From Ascarosepion bandense (Eukaryota; Mollusca; Cephalopoda; Sepiida; Sepiidae): DNA of 64,000 nucleotides. The stretch is taken from NCBI GenBank assembly GCA_037127315.1, contig JBBBDQ010000330.1, positions 6,207,501 to 6,271,500 on the forward strand. The letters are read 5' to 3'. Below are positions 21,909-33,421 of the stretch, piece by piece. The position numbers were made by a program, and so were the translations under genes. The notes below the pieces were generated by a model. That model was given only the letters and a program-made list of their open reading frames with translations, had not been told where the DNA came from and ran no database searches. Numbering within the stretch: position 1 is the first letter of the stretch; the number at the start of each line of letters is the position of its first letter.

Positions 21909-22086
21909 TTATACTGATTAGCAGTTCACTAGCAGTGTGTAAATTTTGTATTTGTTGATATACTATTATTCCCAACCTTTTTATTTTGGTGATTACTCAT
22001 GCAGTAACATTTTATGGTTAAAAAAGTTTTATTAACTGTATTACGGCTTTATAATATGAATTGTTTTAACTAGAGGTATCTAATGT

Positions 22087-22225
22087 ATTTACATTATTCG
22101 GACTATTGTCCTCCTCTTTGTTGCTATTTGTACAATGTTTTGGCCTTCTTCAGGTACTAGGAATTTCAAACCAAACCCTTTATTACAATCACTGGTGTAT
22201 ATCATTCTCATTCCTTGCATAAAGC
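22087..22225 (-). repeat. Penelope-LTR-like repeat (family A), 3' copy
   Basis: The minus strand reads CCTGAAGAAGGCC, then AACATTGTACAAATAGC and GGACAATAGTCCGAATAATG, as in the copies at 22980-23050 and 43128-43412. It lies 3' of the Penelope endonuclease remnant, in the same orientation as the copy 5' of it. Confidence 0.5.
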
Positions 22226-22439
22226 TTGATTAGAAGTCCCTCTAACCCTGCAAGTTACTTGTTCACCACTGTTATTGAACTCACAACTCTAAGAGTCAAG
22301 TCAGGAACTATATCCACTGGGCCGTGTGTCCCTAAGGACAAGAACAACTGAATTTTGGGACTTATAAACCTAATGTCCAGTAACCCTTTTTTTTTACCAG
22401 AGTTCATATTGCAATTTTCTTATGTTAAGGGTTTTGTCT

Positions 22440-22755
22440 AGTATTTTTTACCAGAGCTCATATTGCAATTTTTGACACTCCATATTACTGGTCCCCATAT
22501 TGTGTTCATCTCTGTTTGGTTGGCGTAGGAGATTTTTTAAGCCTAGCATATGTGCTGATTCTTTAAGTTTATGTAGTTTCCAGTTGTGTTTTCTATCTAT
22601 TATTTCAGCTTCATCCCATACAGGACAGTGATCCCCTTTCTCTCTCCATATGTGGTCAGCTACACCTGATTTTTCTATCTCCCCTCATGTTGCAGCCTTG
22701 CGCTGTTCTTGTACCTTACCTTAAAGGGGCAGCCTGTCTCTCCTAAAACTACGTA
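22440..22755 (-). pseudogene. Penelope-like element GIY-YIG endonuclease remnant
   Basis: The minus-strand translation with frame changes gives YVVLGETGCPFKVRYK, which fits the start of the GIY-YIG endonuclease domain of Penelope-like retroelements, then EKSGVADHIW and DEAEIIDRKHNWKLHKLK, the conserved downstream part. Only this C-terminal domain is present; the RT is missing. Flanking family-A repeats in the same orientation on both sides look like the element's LTRs. Confidence 0.65.
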
Positions 22756-22979
22756 AATACTACCTCATCTCAGAAATATAGACAAATACTAGACGTATCT
22801 AAATTTGTAGTAACCTTATCATGGCAGTTGTTAGCCTACACCAATCCATGGTGCAAGCATACTAGACTACTTATCAGTGCCAATGCACCACAGGATTTGT
22901 GGTTAGCTTTTTGTAACTGTTGCATTAGACAACTCCTTGTTTTGTCGGAGGGAAATTTTTTTTTAATTTAAAGGTCACA

Positions 22980-23290
22980 TTATTTACATTGTAAGGACTA
23001 TTGTCCACATCTTCATTGCCATGTTTATGATGCTTCAACTGTTGTAGCTCCCTCTGACTAAAACATCATAAACATGGTAGTATAACCCGGATATATGGGA
23101 AACCCGGATATAAGAGATATTTTTCTCTGGTCCAAAATTAGAGCCTGTGGTAATGTATATAAAATAGACTAAACCCGGATATAAGAATATTATTATCCGG
23201 TCCTGGCAACTCTCTTATATCCGGGTTACACTGTAATAAAAATGAGGACAGTAGTCTGAACAATGTTAATTATGTAAATACTACATCATC
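22980..23290 (-). repeat. Penelope-LTR-like repeat with inverted extension, split by a MITE
   Basis: 22980-23077 carries family A on the minus strand, and 23236-23290 carries an inverted partial copy (ATGAGGACAGTAGTCTGAAC). Penelope elements typically have an inverted partial LTR at their 5' side, which matches this position. A MITE interrupts the unit at TA (23078-23235). Confidence 0.5.
23078..23235. mobile_element. MITE with TA duplication
   Basis: The termini TAGTATAACCCGGATATA and, inverted, TACAGTGTAACCCGGATATA match apart from one short gap. The flanking TA fits Tc1/mariner/pogo-type target duplication. Removing it restores a family-A sequence (ACATGG-TA-ATAAAAATGAGG). An internal third copy of the ACCCGGATATAAGA word also occurs. 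Confidence 0.75.
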
Positions 23291-23699
23291 TCAGAAGTAT
23301 AGACATATATTAAAGGTCACCTTATATGAGGAAATGTAAAATAATCTAGTATTACTATGCAAAATATATAATAAATTATAATTTACAAAATAGGCCAGGT
23401 CCAGTTAAAGTAATTTTGATGTGTCTGCAATAAGCATTGCAAGTCCTTTTGCTGGTTTCAAAATCCATTGTCTTTCTCATGACAGCTGATGATATTGATT
23501 AAAATTTGTCAGCAAGGATCACTCATTTAATGACTTGTTGGCCTCTAGTTATCGTTACTAGTTCTTTTCATTGGAATTAAAGCAGCCTGATGCTGCTAGT
23601 CCATTTGGTATGGTGCAAGCTATGTGTGACTATGAACACACAGGTACAATTTAATTCCTAAAAATTGGACTAAGAACTGCTTTATCCAGCTACAACTTG

Positions 23700-23830
23700 T
23701 TGATGGTATATTCGCTCACCAACTTTTGAACAAGAGTAGAGATTAATACCTTGTTTCCTGTTTAGGGTTGGGTTTCAGGTTCCTTCTAAAGTCTACTTCA
23801 ACTCTATACTCGAACTGCTCCACCTAAATT
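23700..23830 (+). repeat. LINE-head-type repeat
   Basis: It shares ACCTTGTTTCCTGTTTAGGG and TTCCTTCTAAAGTCTACTTC with 20280-20465 and 23862-23980. It is a head without a tail, lying next to a head-tail unit. Confidence 0.5.
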
Positions 23831-23861
23831 CTGAAATTTTATTTTTTATGTTTTCTTTCAA

Positions 23862-24055
23862 TAAGAGTAGACAGGTTCACCTATCACCCAGTTTACACTT
23901 GTTCTAGACTTTTGAACAAAAATAATGGTTTATCCCTTGTTTCCTGTTTAGGATTGGGTTTCGGGTTCCTTCTAAAGTCTTATTGTCTTTCACTGACAGT
24001 AATTCCTTGCTTCTAACTGGCATTATCACCTTGCTTGGAGTGAATTGATTAAAAA
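23862..24055 (+). mobile_element. Short LINE derivative: head joined to tail
   Basis: A plus-strand head (CTTGTTTCCTGTTTAGGATT) is followed after about 60 bp by the LINE 3' block in the same orientation (CTGGCATTATCACCTTGCTT). This is the mirror orientation of 21707-21908 but the same architecture. Confidence 0.65.
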
Positions 24056-24059
24056 TAAA

Positions 24060-24600
24060 ATATCTGTGGGCGTGTATTTTGAGAAACTTCTTACACATGA
24101 GGTGAGAATGGAGTTTTAATTATAATCAAAAGGCATGCATTCTTCAGAACCTGTTAGTGACACTAACAGAATTCAAATATTTAGGGTTGGGCTAATATAA
24201 TAAATTCCATTTTGACTATTGTTTAAGATCTTTGTAAATCTAGTGTTACTGAAAGTGGTTTCAGAAAATATTTAATTGACTTTTTACCTCCTATAATTAG
24301 GTTAATTTATGCAAAGTGCATGATATAATATGAACAGGTGCTGAAAAGTTCCCATGTCAACCAAAAATAGTTTAAAAACAAGTTTGCTTTTTTTTATCAA
24401 ATTTTGGAAAGTAGGCTGTACCAAGAACTTTTCAACATGGCTTTTTTTTCTTTTTTTTTTCTGTATGTGTAATAATATATTTGCTATATTTAAAAGGAAA
24501 GTGTTCAATATTGAAGATAATGCTTAAAGATGTTGACATAGGAATCCACACTGCATAATGAGTGCCAGTTTCATGCTTCAATGTGTTCTTCAGGACTATT
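24060..24600. other. AT-rich spacer
   Basis: Nothing recognised. Confidence 0.45.
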
Positions 24601-24619
24601 TTGCTTTGCAGTAAGAAAC

Positions 24620-25014
24620 GAGGTTACTGGGTCTGAAAGAATTAGAAAATGGAATCATTATGAAGAAGCAAGAACAATAGAAGAGTAATCAGGAAAAGAG
24701 TAGATAATGATTGACATTGCATTTAAATTTTTTTGGAAATCAAAGTTTACTGCGAGAGAAGAAACTGTTAGCATAGAACTTAGGATTACACTAGCCAATT
24801 CAGCTTTGTTGTCAATCTAGCACTATCCTTAAATTCAGGTACCATAATGAAGAGCTCCTGAACAATTACCATGTAAGTATTTATAGAAACAGTACAAGAA
24901 AGCAACTTTACAATGGTGGAGAAAGTGACTAAATCTGAGGTCCCAGGTCAGGACCAATAATATTGCTGATTCTTTGTATTTTATCAACAATCTCTAAATA
25001 CAGGGCTCAATGGA
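24620..25014 (-). pseudogene. Jockey/CR1-like LINE fragment, 3' part
   Basis: It aligns with 44160-44620 and, more distantly, with 39380-39560 (RT C-terminal and 3' UTR): GAGAAGAAACTGTTAGCATA, AACAATTACCATGTAAGTAT and CAGGTCAGGACCAATAATAT. It continues after the mariner insertion at 25855. Confidence 0.65.
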
Positions 25015-25016
25015 TA

Positions 25017-25852
25017 AATTGCCATCTAAATGACACAAAAATGATAATATTGAAATCTTTAACAGATTTATTTACCGAAATTACACAAATATCTTAAAAT
25101 ACTAAAGAGTAAATTTATTCAATTAAATAACCTTTGGCTTCAACCATAGCCTCCAGACCATTTCAGAATTTCCTGCAACTCTTCTAGATGGATTCCTTGT
25201 TTAAATTGGTGAATGCTGACATAATCTTTGCTTTCAGTTCATCACTGGTTTTATAAGGAATTTTGTTGGTCTCCTCACTCAACTACGTTCCACACATAAG
25301 AATCAAAGAGGTTGTAGTCTGGGAAATTAGGTGGCCACATGTAAGTGGGGATGTGGTTGCAGAAATTGTCTGACAGCCATGACTAGGTTTTCCTGAGTAT
25401 GTGGCATGGTGCATGTCCTGTTGCCAGACATAAGCTCTTCCAGCAGCCACCCTTTTGACCCAGGGTAGCACTGCCTCCTCAAGACACTTGATGTAGGTCT
25501 CTGTGTTTAGTCTGAGACCCTTGCCAATACATTTGGGAGTTCTTTTCTTATCAAAACGATCAGTAAATTTTCTGAGCTCCCATACCTTCGTAATCACCAT
25601 TAGACTCATCCAACTCTTTCCAAATTCTCTGCACTGTTCTCAGATTGACACCCAAATACTCCAATTGTATTGGAGCTTCCGGCTTGAATGCCAAGTAGTG
25701 CAACCTGCCAATTCCAAACTTCTGGTGGAGTAAATTGCATCATAGTGCTCTTTTTCTCACAGATGGTGCCCAACTGACCCTACTATATTGTGCAGTTAAC
25801 AAAAACAAACAACATGCATTAACAAAATTAAAAACATAAAATGGCGACAATT
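25017..25852 (-). mobile_element. Mariner-like transposon inserted in LINE, internally deleted
   Basis: Ends are AATTGCCATCTAAATG and, inverted, AATTGTCGCCATTTTATG, each next to TA (25015-25016 and 25853-25854). The minus-strand ORF at 25283-25609 contains GLRLNTETYIKCLEEAVLPW, RVAAGRAYVWQQD and later IWPPN-like remains, typical of a Tc1/mariner-superfamily transposase C-terminal catalytic region. At 836 bp against about 1.3 kb usual, it lacks much of the N-terminal DNA-binding part and is broken by stops. Confidence 0.75.
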
Positions 25853-25854
25853 TA

Positions 25855-26300
25855 ATCATCGCACCTGGTATATAGCAAGAGCACAGGACCATATGTAACA
25901 GCAATATTCTAAGCAAGAACAAATGGTAGACTTATAAAATTTTGGAGAGAAAAATTGTCTAGCATGGCACAGTGAACCAAATTATCAACTGACCTAGCAA
26001 TGGATTCAATACAGTCTTTCCACTTTATGTCAGTAAAGAATGCTAGCTTGTGAGATCCTGAAGGGCAGATGGAGCTCACCAGTTTGCAACTAATCTAAAA
26101 GGACAGATCAGAAATTAAAACCATAGTGAAAGCAATAGGGATACTATCTTTCTCAAGAACAATGTACATTTTCTAGATTTTAAAAGAAAAGGAAGCAATA
26201 AAGAGCCCTGATTGTCTCGATCCTAAATGAATATGCCAATTTAGGAGGAGAACTTTGTGTTTTCTTTTGATAAGTTGTATCAACTGCAGCATTTTGAGTG
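25855..26300 (-). pseudogene. LINE fragment continuing after mariner
   Basis: GACCATATGTAACAGCAATA corresponds to GACCATATATGGCAGCAGTA in the long LINE at 39646, and ATTGTCTAGCATGGCACAGT also occurs at 44690. It is therefore the upstream part of the same LINE as 24620-25014. Confidence 0.6.
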
Positions 26301-29190
26301 TCAAATAGACAATCTGGGAAGATATTATGAGAAAAATTCACATCTGATCATCTTAATATTAATCACTCCTTTTTAAATTTTCAGAAAATCCCCACTCATC
26401 TTAATTTAAGTTACAGTATTCAAACAATGTTTCATTACTACTAAAACTGTATAAATCTTAAAGTGTGTGTGTGTGTCTCTCCAACTGCCCGATTTATTCA
26501 AGTTAGCCCATCTATTGGAAACTCAAGTGTACTCAATTTTAATAATTTCGATACCTATATCCTAATACATATCCCCCTCCTGCCGATGTTCAGACATACC
26601 AACTAGAACCTTGTGGCAATAAATATTTTGGCATTTTTTTCTATTACTTGTGTGCTTTTCTTTTTCTCTATTGATAGCATTAATATAATTGACATCTGGT
26701 TAAATCATTTTTTTCTTTTCATACCTACTTATTTTGGTAAATGAAAATAATTACTTTTTGTTTGTTGCCACCCACTCAACTTTGCTATCTTTCTCTGATA
26801 TCAATAAGCTAAGAGATTCTGACATCAAACAAGAAAACAATAAAAGTCTGAAAAAGTTCAGAATATTTTGATTATAAAACATCTTTAAGCAATTATGGGA
26901 TTTTGATCATATTTTTCTTTTGAGTGGATACATGTGTTTGTGCTGACAAATCCTGGGGTGGGGTTTCAGACAATGAAATTAATATCCACCAGCCTGGATA
27001 TACAGTCCATCTGAAGTTATACAATCCTGTAAATTTCAAATCTCAAATCGTCTTTGAACAATTTTTATCAAATTATTAACAATTAAGAGTTCAATTAAGG
27101 GTTAACTTTTTAGGTAGTTTGAAAATATTTTATTAAAGTTATTGGAATTATAAAACTGTATTCTGAAGTTATGCAAAACCAGAAAATCACTTTTCACTTT
27201 AATAACAAGGCAATAAAATCATCAACAATTATTCAGCGAAAAGAAAAAAATTGATCTTTTTTTCCCAAAAATAAGCTATTTCAGTACAGCAAAAACATTA
27301 ACTAACCATGGAAATCTAAGATAATTTTTGGAATCAGCACCATCAGATTAGCTCAAAAACGTGTTTTTCTTAACACCAAAAATCGTGTTAACCAGTGTAA
27401 TAGAATAAATAACAAAAATCTTTCAAGCATTTATATCTTAATACAGTCAGCCGTTTTAATAACAACCAGCAATCTATTAACCATTGACATTTTTTTTTTT
27501 TTTCATCATCACCATGGTGGTTTTAATTGCTTCCCAAAAGTCTGCTTTGCTTTCATATAATTTTATCTTTCACACCAAGACTTTGACCATTCCATTATCT
27601 TCTGTTATAAACCTTTTTATGCTAAAAATTTTCACTAGTAACCTTAGATAAATGAGAAGGAGCACTGTAATACATAAATACACACTTCACTTTGAAACTG
27701 AATCTGGGACTTGCATCCTTGAAAGAAAGTCTTGTCCAAAATTGCAGTAATTTAACTCCTTCATCGACTTTGAATAGGCTGGAATTATCGACTAAACCAT
27801 TTAAAGATATGAGTAACGGTCAAAAGTAGTTGTTCCATGATAATTCACTTTAGTTTGATCCCTTCTAGGAGATGGGTTCTTTAATAACCTTTTCCCTTGC
27901 TTCTAGTTCTAGACTTTGACATTTTTTAACAGTCCTCTTTTTTGTTTGATGATCTCTGCAAAGCTCCTTTGATATCTCTGTGGATATTTCCTCACTCAAT
28001 AACTTGATTTTCTGTTTTTCAGTATTTATTAGATCATTTCTCCACACCCATGTTTCAACACGCAACATGCGAGAAGGAGGGAAATGGTTTTTTATTACAT
28101 TTCAGAGGCCTTTAGAAAAAATATTAGTTTTATCTGCTTAAGCTGAGACTGCAGTTTTTTATAACAAATCCAATAAATAAAACCTGTTAAAACAACCTAA
28201 TGATTTAACACAAGCTTTGTTTTTTTTTTTTTTTTTTTTTTTACATTTAAACTAATCATTTAAAATTTGACAAAAATTGTTCAAAGCAAATTTGAGTCTT
28301 TGAGGTCATGATTTGTATAATAACTTTAGATGATCTCCAGACAACTTTATTAAAAAAAGTCCCTCTCTCAGCAAGGATGAAACCTGCATTCCCTTATCCT
28401 GGAGAAACCATTTTTTTTATCAGGTGTCCTTGACCATTCAGCTATTGCCATTTTTGCAACTAATCAAGACTTGGTTGAATTTTTTTTTTTCTTAATTTAT
28501 TTTTTATTTATTTTTCAAACGGTGAAAATAATGCCCATCAGCCTACAGTTACATTTTCTTTAATAAGATTTCCTATTTTACCGTTAGTAGTTAGAAAAAA
28601 AAAAAGTAATTTATCTTTATTCTGTCTTAGGCTCTTTCTCTGAAGTTGACTTTACTTGATGATAACATTTGCCAAAAGGAAATGTTCTGAATCCATTTTT
28701 GCAATAGGTCCAGCTGTTTTCAAATTAAAACCTCAGCTGACTTGTATTGCTGCCCCCTCTTTCTCCATTATGTGGTTTAGAAATTTCAATTATCTTTTTC
28801 TGAGACTTATAAGTGTCCTTTTTGTTTCCATTTTCTTTAACTTCCATTTTATTCACATGTTCAGTTCACAGTATTCTCTTATTTGCACTCTTTTCTATAT
28901 TCACTTGTGTCCTTATTTATTATTCTGCCAACCATTCTCTCTAATTCTCAGTACCATCTTTGTTTTAGTGCTTTGTACCTGTTTCCCTCCCCCCTGTCCA
29001 CTAGCTGTTTTCTTTCATGTAGTCAAAATGTATAGAGATTCAGTTTCTCAATAAAACTGGCCTAGTACCTCAGCCAACCAAGTGAAATGACTACATTAAA
29101 TCAATAGCTACATTTACTGCTAAAAAGGTTGGGTCACTGTGTTGGGTCAGGAAGAATTTTTTTTCTCGTCAGAATCAATCTTGCACATAT
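26300..29190. other. AT-rich spacer
   Basis: No recognised gene. The open frame at 28656-29054 (132 codons) is Phe/Leu/Ile-rich with no known domain and is probably chance. Poly-T occurs at 28219-28241. Confidence 0.5.
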
Positions 29191-29194
29191 ACAA

Positions 29195-29745
29195 ATCTAC
29201 CTTTTTATCTATGTATTGAATACTGTTGCCATATATAGTTGGGTGCTCCTGCTATTCATTCGAGGCTTCTTGACAAAATCCAAAGGAGGATCTTCAATGT
29301 AATTCATCTTGATTTGGTATTTTGATCTCAGTTGCTTTCTCATTAATGGGATGTGGTTTCTTTCTGTCTTTTCTACAAATACTTGCACAGTTTCTGCTCT
29401 GACAAGCTTATCTCCCTGATGCTCTGTCTGCATGAACTGACTCGATCTACTAGATTGGCAACTAGGTCCCACCCCTTTTACAGTCAAATGTAACTGCCGC
29501 TTCTACTCTATTAGTTTCTTTTCCTGCATCTCCTGCATGTGGACCTTCCTTCCATTTACTTGCTTCCCTGATAGCTTCAATCTTCAAAAATTTAAATGGA
29601 ACATCACTCGCCATCTTTTATCTCCTTGATTCCTGTCTTTCTTATCTCGCTGCACCCTGTTCTTTTTTTTTTTTTCCTGCTCCCTTCTCATGTAACCCCC
29701 TAAGCACCAGTGGCAGTACTGCTTTGCTTGGAGTGATGCAGTTAT
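29195..29745 (+). pseudogene. Jockey/CR1-like LINE fragment, RT C-terminus and 3' end
   Basis: The plus strand, in shifting frames, shows remnants of the HIWxGxP..LGxLD segment, then LATRSHPF-like and CFPDSFNLQKFK, matching the intact C-terminus at 59078-59389. It is followed by a pyrimidine-rich UTR and the 3' block CAGTGGCAGTACTGCTTTGC. The element then runs into (TA)n at 29745-29793. Confidence 0.7.
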
Positions 29746-29750
29746 TTATA

Positions 29751-29793
<43 letters not shown>
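29745..29793. repeat. (TA)n microsatellite
   Basis: It lies at the 3' end of a LINE copy. Confidence 0.95.
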
Positions 29794-29796
<3 letters not shown>

Positions 29797-29799
29797 AAA

Positions 29800-30225
29800 A
29801 AAAGGGAAACAAATAATAAAGAATGTTGTACAGTTACAATAACAACAGTTCTGGTAGCACTTATGGTTTGACTCCCAGAATAATAAAAACTGAGGTCAAA
29901 TGTGTCAGTAACTGTCAGAAAGAAATTTTAAGGATTCTAGCTCAAGTGTTATTAAAAAGAATTGAGCAGAAGGATAATGTTTATAGCTTTTAAATTAAAA
30001 ACTTGTATCAGTATGCCCATGTACTAATTCCCTTGGAAACATTGCATGCTTGAACAAATACATAGTCTAGCAGAATTGGGCCAACTTGACAAGAGACCCA
30101 GAGTGGTCACCTGTGGTGCAGTAAGCATCAGGAGTTATGTCCTCTCTTACAAGTGGCTGTTGAAAAGACTTTTTACTAAAAGTACATGGGGCTGACAAAA
30201 TTTGTATATAAACTATAACAGGCGG
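29800..30225. other. AT-rich spacer
   Basis: Nothing recognised. Confidence 0.45.
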
Positions 30226-30231
30226 GTAACA

Positions 30232-32600
30232 CCTCACTCAATAAATCCTGGACCTAACTAATAAAACAACAACTTTTAGGAAAAAATTCGACTTTCTTCA
30301 TCAACATAGTCTCTTTCTAGGGTGATACACTGATTTCAGTGCTTCTCTAATGAGTTGTCTTTGGCCTCAACATATGCCTCAGTTTCCCATATCACTTTTT
30401 CATTGGAGCCAAATCTCTTTCCCTGGACCATTCTTTTGAGATCTGCAAACAGTTAATAGTAGCTGGGGGCCAGAACTGGAGAATAGGGTGGATGCGGAAG
30501 CAATTTGAAGCGTAATTTGTGTAGTTTTGCCATCATTGTGATCAACTTGTGACACTGAGTTGTCTTGGTGAAAAATCTCTTTTTGCTTCTTCATTTGTGG
30601 CCGTTTTTTGGCGATTTCTTCCTTTTTAAATAATGCTATATAATATACTCTATTGATGGTTCTTCCTTTCTCAAGGTAATCAATGAACAAAATACCTTCA
30701 TCTTCTATGTGCCATGACCCTTGAGGATGTAGACAATCATGGCCTTCCATGTCTCCTATCCATGGTAGCTCTTAGCACACTTTCTCCTGTTACCCCTCCC
30801 AAACCACACCTTGCCATCCATCTGCTCAGGCCCATCAAGTATGTTATCTACTGTTTTTTTTTCCTGTCCTTCTTTTCCTCTATCTGACCTGTGAGAATCA
30901 GATTCTCTAAGCCTTCATTCCTCATTACATGTCTTAAGAACTTCAGGTGTCTTTTCCTGATGCTCAGTATTAATTTCCTTTTTTGTTTCCAACCTTTCCA
31001 AAACCTTGTCATTGCTCATATGCTTGATCCAGGATATCCACAGCATACTTCTGTAGAATCACATTTCAGTTGCTTCAAGTTTTTCCTTCATCTTTGATGA
31101 TATTGTCCAGGATTCACTGCCATATTGAAGAACAAACATCACATAGCAATCCAGTACTCTCTTCTTTGTTTCTAGCGAAATTTTCCTGTCTCTTAATTCT
31201 CTGCTCATCTTCTGGAATGCGTCTTCGGCCATGCAAATTTGCCTTCTGATCTCAGTGTCCAAGTACTTAAATTTTTGTACTTGCTTGATTTTAGTATCCC
31301 CAACCTGTAATTGGCTTTTTGGGTTTCTCTGTTTGCTTATGATCATACATTCAGTTTTCTGATATTTTATTTGTAGTCCTTTCTTTAGACTTTCTTCTTC
31401 AACCATTTTTAAGTTGTCTTGCAGTCTTCTTTCCATGTCAGCTATCAGCACTGTATCATCTGTGTATCTCTTATTGTTCATATTGTGACCACCAATGATG
31501 AATCCTAACATAACTTCTAAGGTCCTCAGAATAGTCTTGCTGTACAAGTTGAATAGATTTGGTAAACAGACACATCCTTGTCTTATGCTTCTTTCTATCT
31601 TAGTATTTCTGCTGATTTCTTTTCTTGTCCGTGTGCAGGCAGTTTGCTGTCAGTAGAGGTTCTTGATTACTCTGATGTCTTTGTCAAATGTGTCAAGGTT
31701 GCTGAGCATTTCTATCAATTCCTTGTGGCATACTATGTTGAACACCTTAGCATAGTCTACAAAACATAGGTAAACTTTCTTTTTCATTTGTATAGCCCTT
31801 TCTGATAGCATCATAAGCATTTGCATATCCCAAAATATGGAGACCAAAACCTTGCCTGCTGATGTTTGCATCTTTGATCACATTGGACAGCCTTTACCTG
31901 CTGCTGTCCACTTAGCTGACTGCCAATTTGACTCCGAAGTGAAGTGGTGGATCCATATTTCATTCATTGTCACATATTTATGCAAAAAACTCTTTGTTGC
32001 ATTGAAACAATTGCAAACAACACTCTGAATCATCGATGCAATGTTGTTTTTGATTGACTGTGAGCAAACGTGGCACCCACTTTGAACACAGCTTTTTCAT
32101 TGACAAATATTCATGCAAAATGGTGAATACGCTGCCTTCTGATATGTTCAACTCCTGCTATCTCACACAACTTCAATTTACAATCAGTTAAAACACATTT
32201 GTGGATTTTTTTTAGGTGTTTTCCAGGACAACTGCCGGTTTTGGGCAACCTGAGCATTCAGCAACATTTGTGTCTGCATGATTACATTTAAAGTTAGCAT
32301 ACCATATCTTAACCATTGTTTCCAGTGGAGCAGAGTCCGAATAACTTATCAAGCAATTGCTTTGCTTGAACAGTATTTTTCTCATCAGAAAGCAATGCTT
32401 TATCAACACATAAAATTCAAATTGTTTTGAAAATTTGCAACAGTAGCTTCACTTGAATAACAAATTTGTAAACTAATAAGCTGATTGGGCCCAAATTTTG
32501 TCATGTGCCATTTGAAGGTTAGTACTTCATAAAAATCATATGGATTTTTTATTAGTGGTGCCATCTATATGTCAGGCCCATAACTTATTGAATGATGTGT
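30232..32600 (-). mobile_element. Mariner transposon split by a LINE
   Basis: Inverted ends resemble each other (CACTCAATAAATCCTGGACC on the left, CATTCAATAAGTTATGGGCC on the right, inverted). The minus strand carries a mariner transposase in pieces: the N-terminal helix-turn-helix region at 32212-32409 (SDSAPLETMVKIWYANFK), a catalytic part with a DETWIHHF-like stretch near 31950 and AGKVLVSIFWDMQ, then after the LINE the block GILFIDYLEKGRTIN and FHQDN (30400-30750). Frameshifts and stops show it is dead. Confidence 0.8.
30708..31818 (-). pseudogene. Non-LTR retrotransposon RT (family R), 5'-truncated, inside mariner
   Basis: The minus strand encodes the RT palm and thumb: VYLCFVDYAKVFN (motif A), IGGHNMNNKRYTDDTVLIAD (motif C, with YTDD in place of YADD), KKRVLDCYV and YGSESWTISSKMKE, ending at GHGT followed by a stop near 30720. 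The RT motif order is conserved, but the frame is broken. The 5' junction falls just after the mariner FWDMQ codons, so the LINE entered the transposon. Related fragments lie at 7345, 32850 and 49665. Confidence 0.8.
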
Positions 32601-32849
32601 TATTAGCCAATAGTCAGCGTCAGTCTGGAACTGAGATATAAGCACTAGCTTCTTTTCTAGTTGAGAGTAAAGCACTCTCAACATGCAGACTGTCAGCATT
32701 GCATCAAAGTTCGAGTTTACTTTTCTGGATTTCTAAATACTAGAGGAACACAGTGAGATGGGGGGATTATTTATTTATTTTTTTCCACCTTTTGAATTTC
32801 ATCCCCTAAAATAAGGTAAGAAATATTTTAATTCTTTTGATGTTCTTAT

Positions 32850-33040
32850 GTATGCAAAACCATTTTGAATTAGAGGGTAGTCACTCTAGTGACCAAAACA
32901 GAATGGATGGTGGAATGGTTTTTAGGAAGATTGGCAAAGAGAGGCTGCTAAGGGCCACAAAGGATAAGAAATTGTGTGGAACCATTATCCTCCACATTTT
33001 GAGGGGACATGTCACATAGAAGACAAAATAAATGACATAT
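32850..33040 (+). pseudogene. Family-R LINE C-terminus
   Basis: The plus-strand frame has RLLRATKDKKL and ILRGHVT followed by a stop, matching the C-terminal end of the family-R polyprotein (compare the GHGT end near 30720). Only about 60 codons are recognisable. Confidence 0.6.
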
Positions 33041-33421
33041 AAATATAAATTTAAAATTAACACGCCATTTCTTGCTCCAGCCTAAATGATTGTAGGCAAT
33101 GTCAGAGATCTACCACTAATTTTATTTTATTAAACTTCTTAGACTTACTATTAAGACAAAAGTAAAGTTTGAGCTGAACTTTCAAGACTGAACCTTAATT
33201 TGAAGGTCAACAGTTTAAAATAGAAATCTGTGAGAAATGGTAACAATGACTATTAGCTACAAACATGAAAATGATACTTAACAATTACAAAAATTATGGT
33301 GTTGTGGCACACTGTTTTTAATTTGAATAAATACTAGATTAGAAATATAGTAGCTTCATTATATTAATCACTTTAATTCCTGGCCACTGATGATCTTTCT
33401 TAATTTATTTCTCATGAAACA

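Noticed and set aside
23040..23062. Second intact hammerhead in the Penelope-type repeat
   Set aside because: A GAAG-like word is present, but no CUGANGA partner and no pairing stem II.
25503..25733. 76-codon plus-strand ORF
   Set aside because: It is antisense to the mariner transposase remnant.
28656..29054. 132-codon plus-strand ORF
   Set aside because: Phe/Leu/Ile-rich composition typical of AT-rich DNA, no family likeness, and no other support.
29209..29487. 92-codon minus-strand ORF
   Set aside because: The plus strand here encodes a LINE RT C-terminus, so the minus ORF is its shadow.
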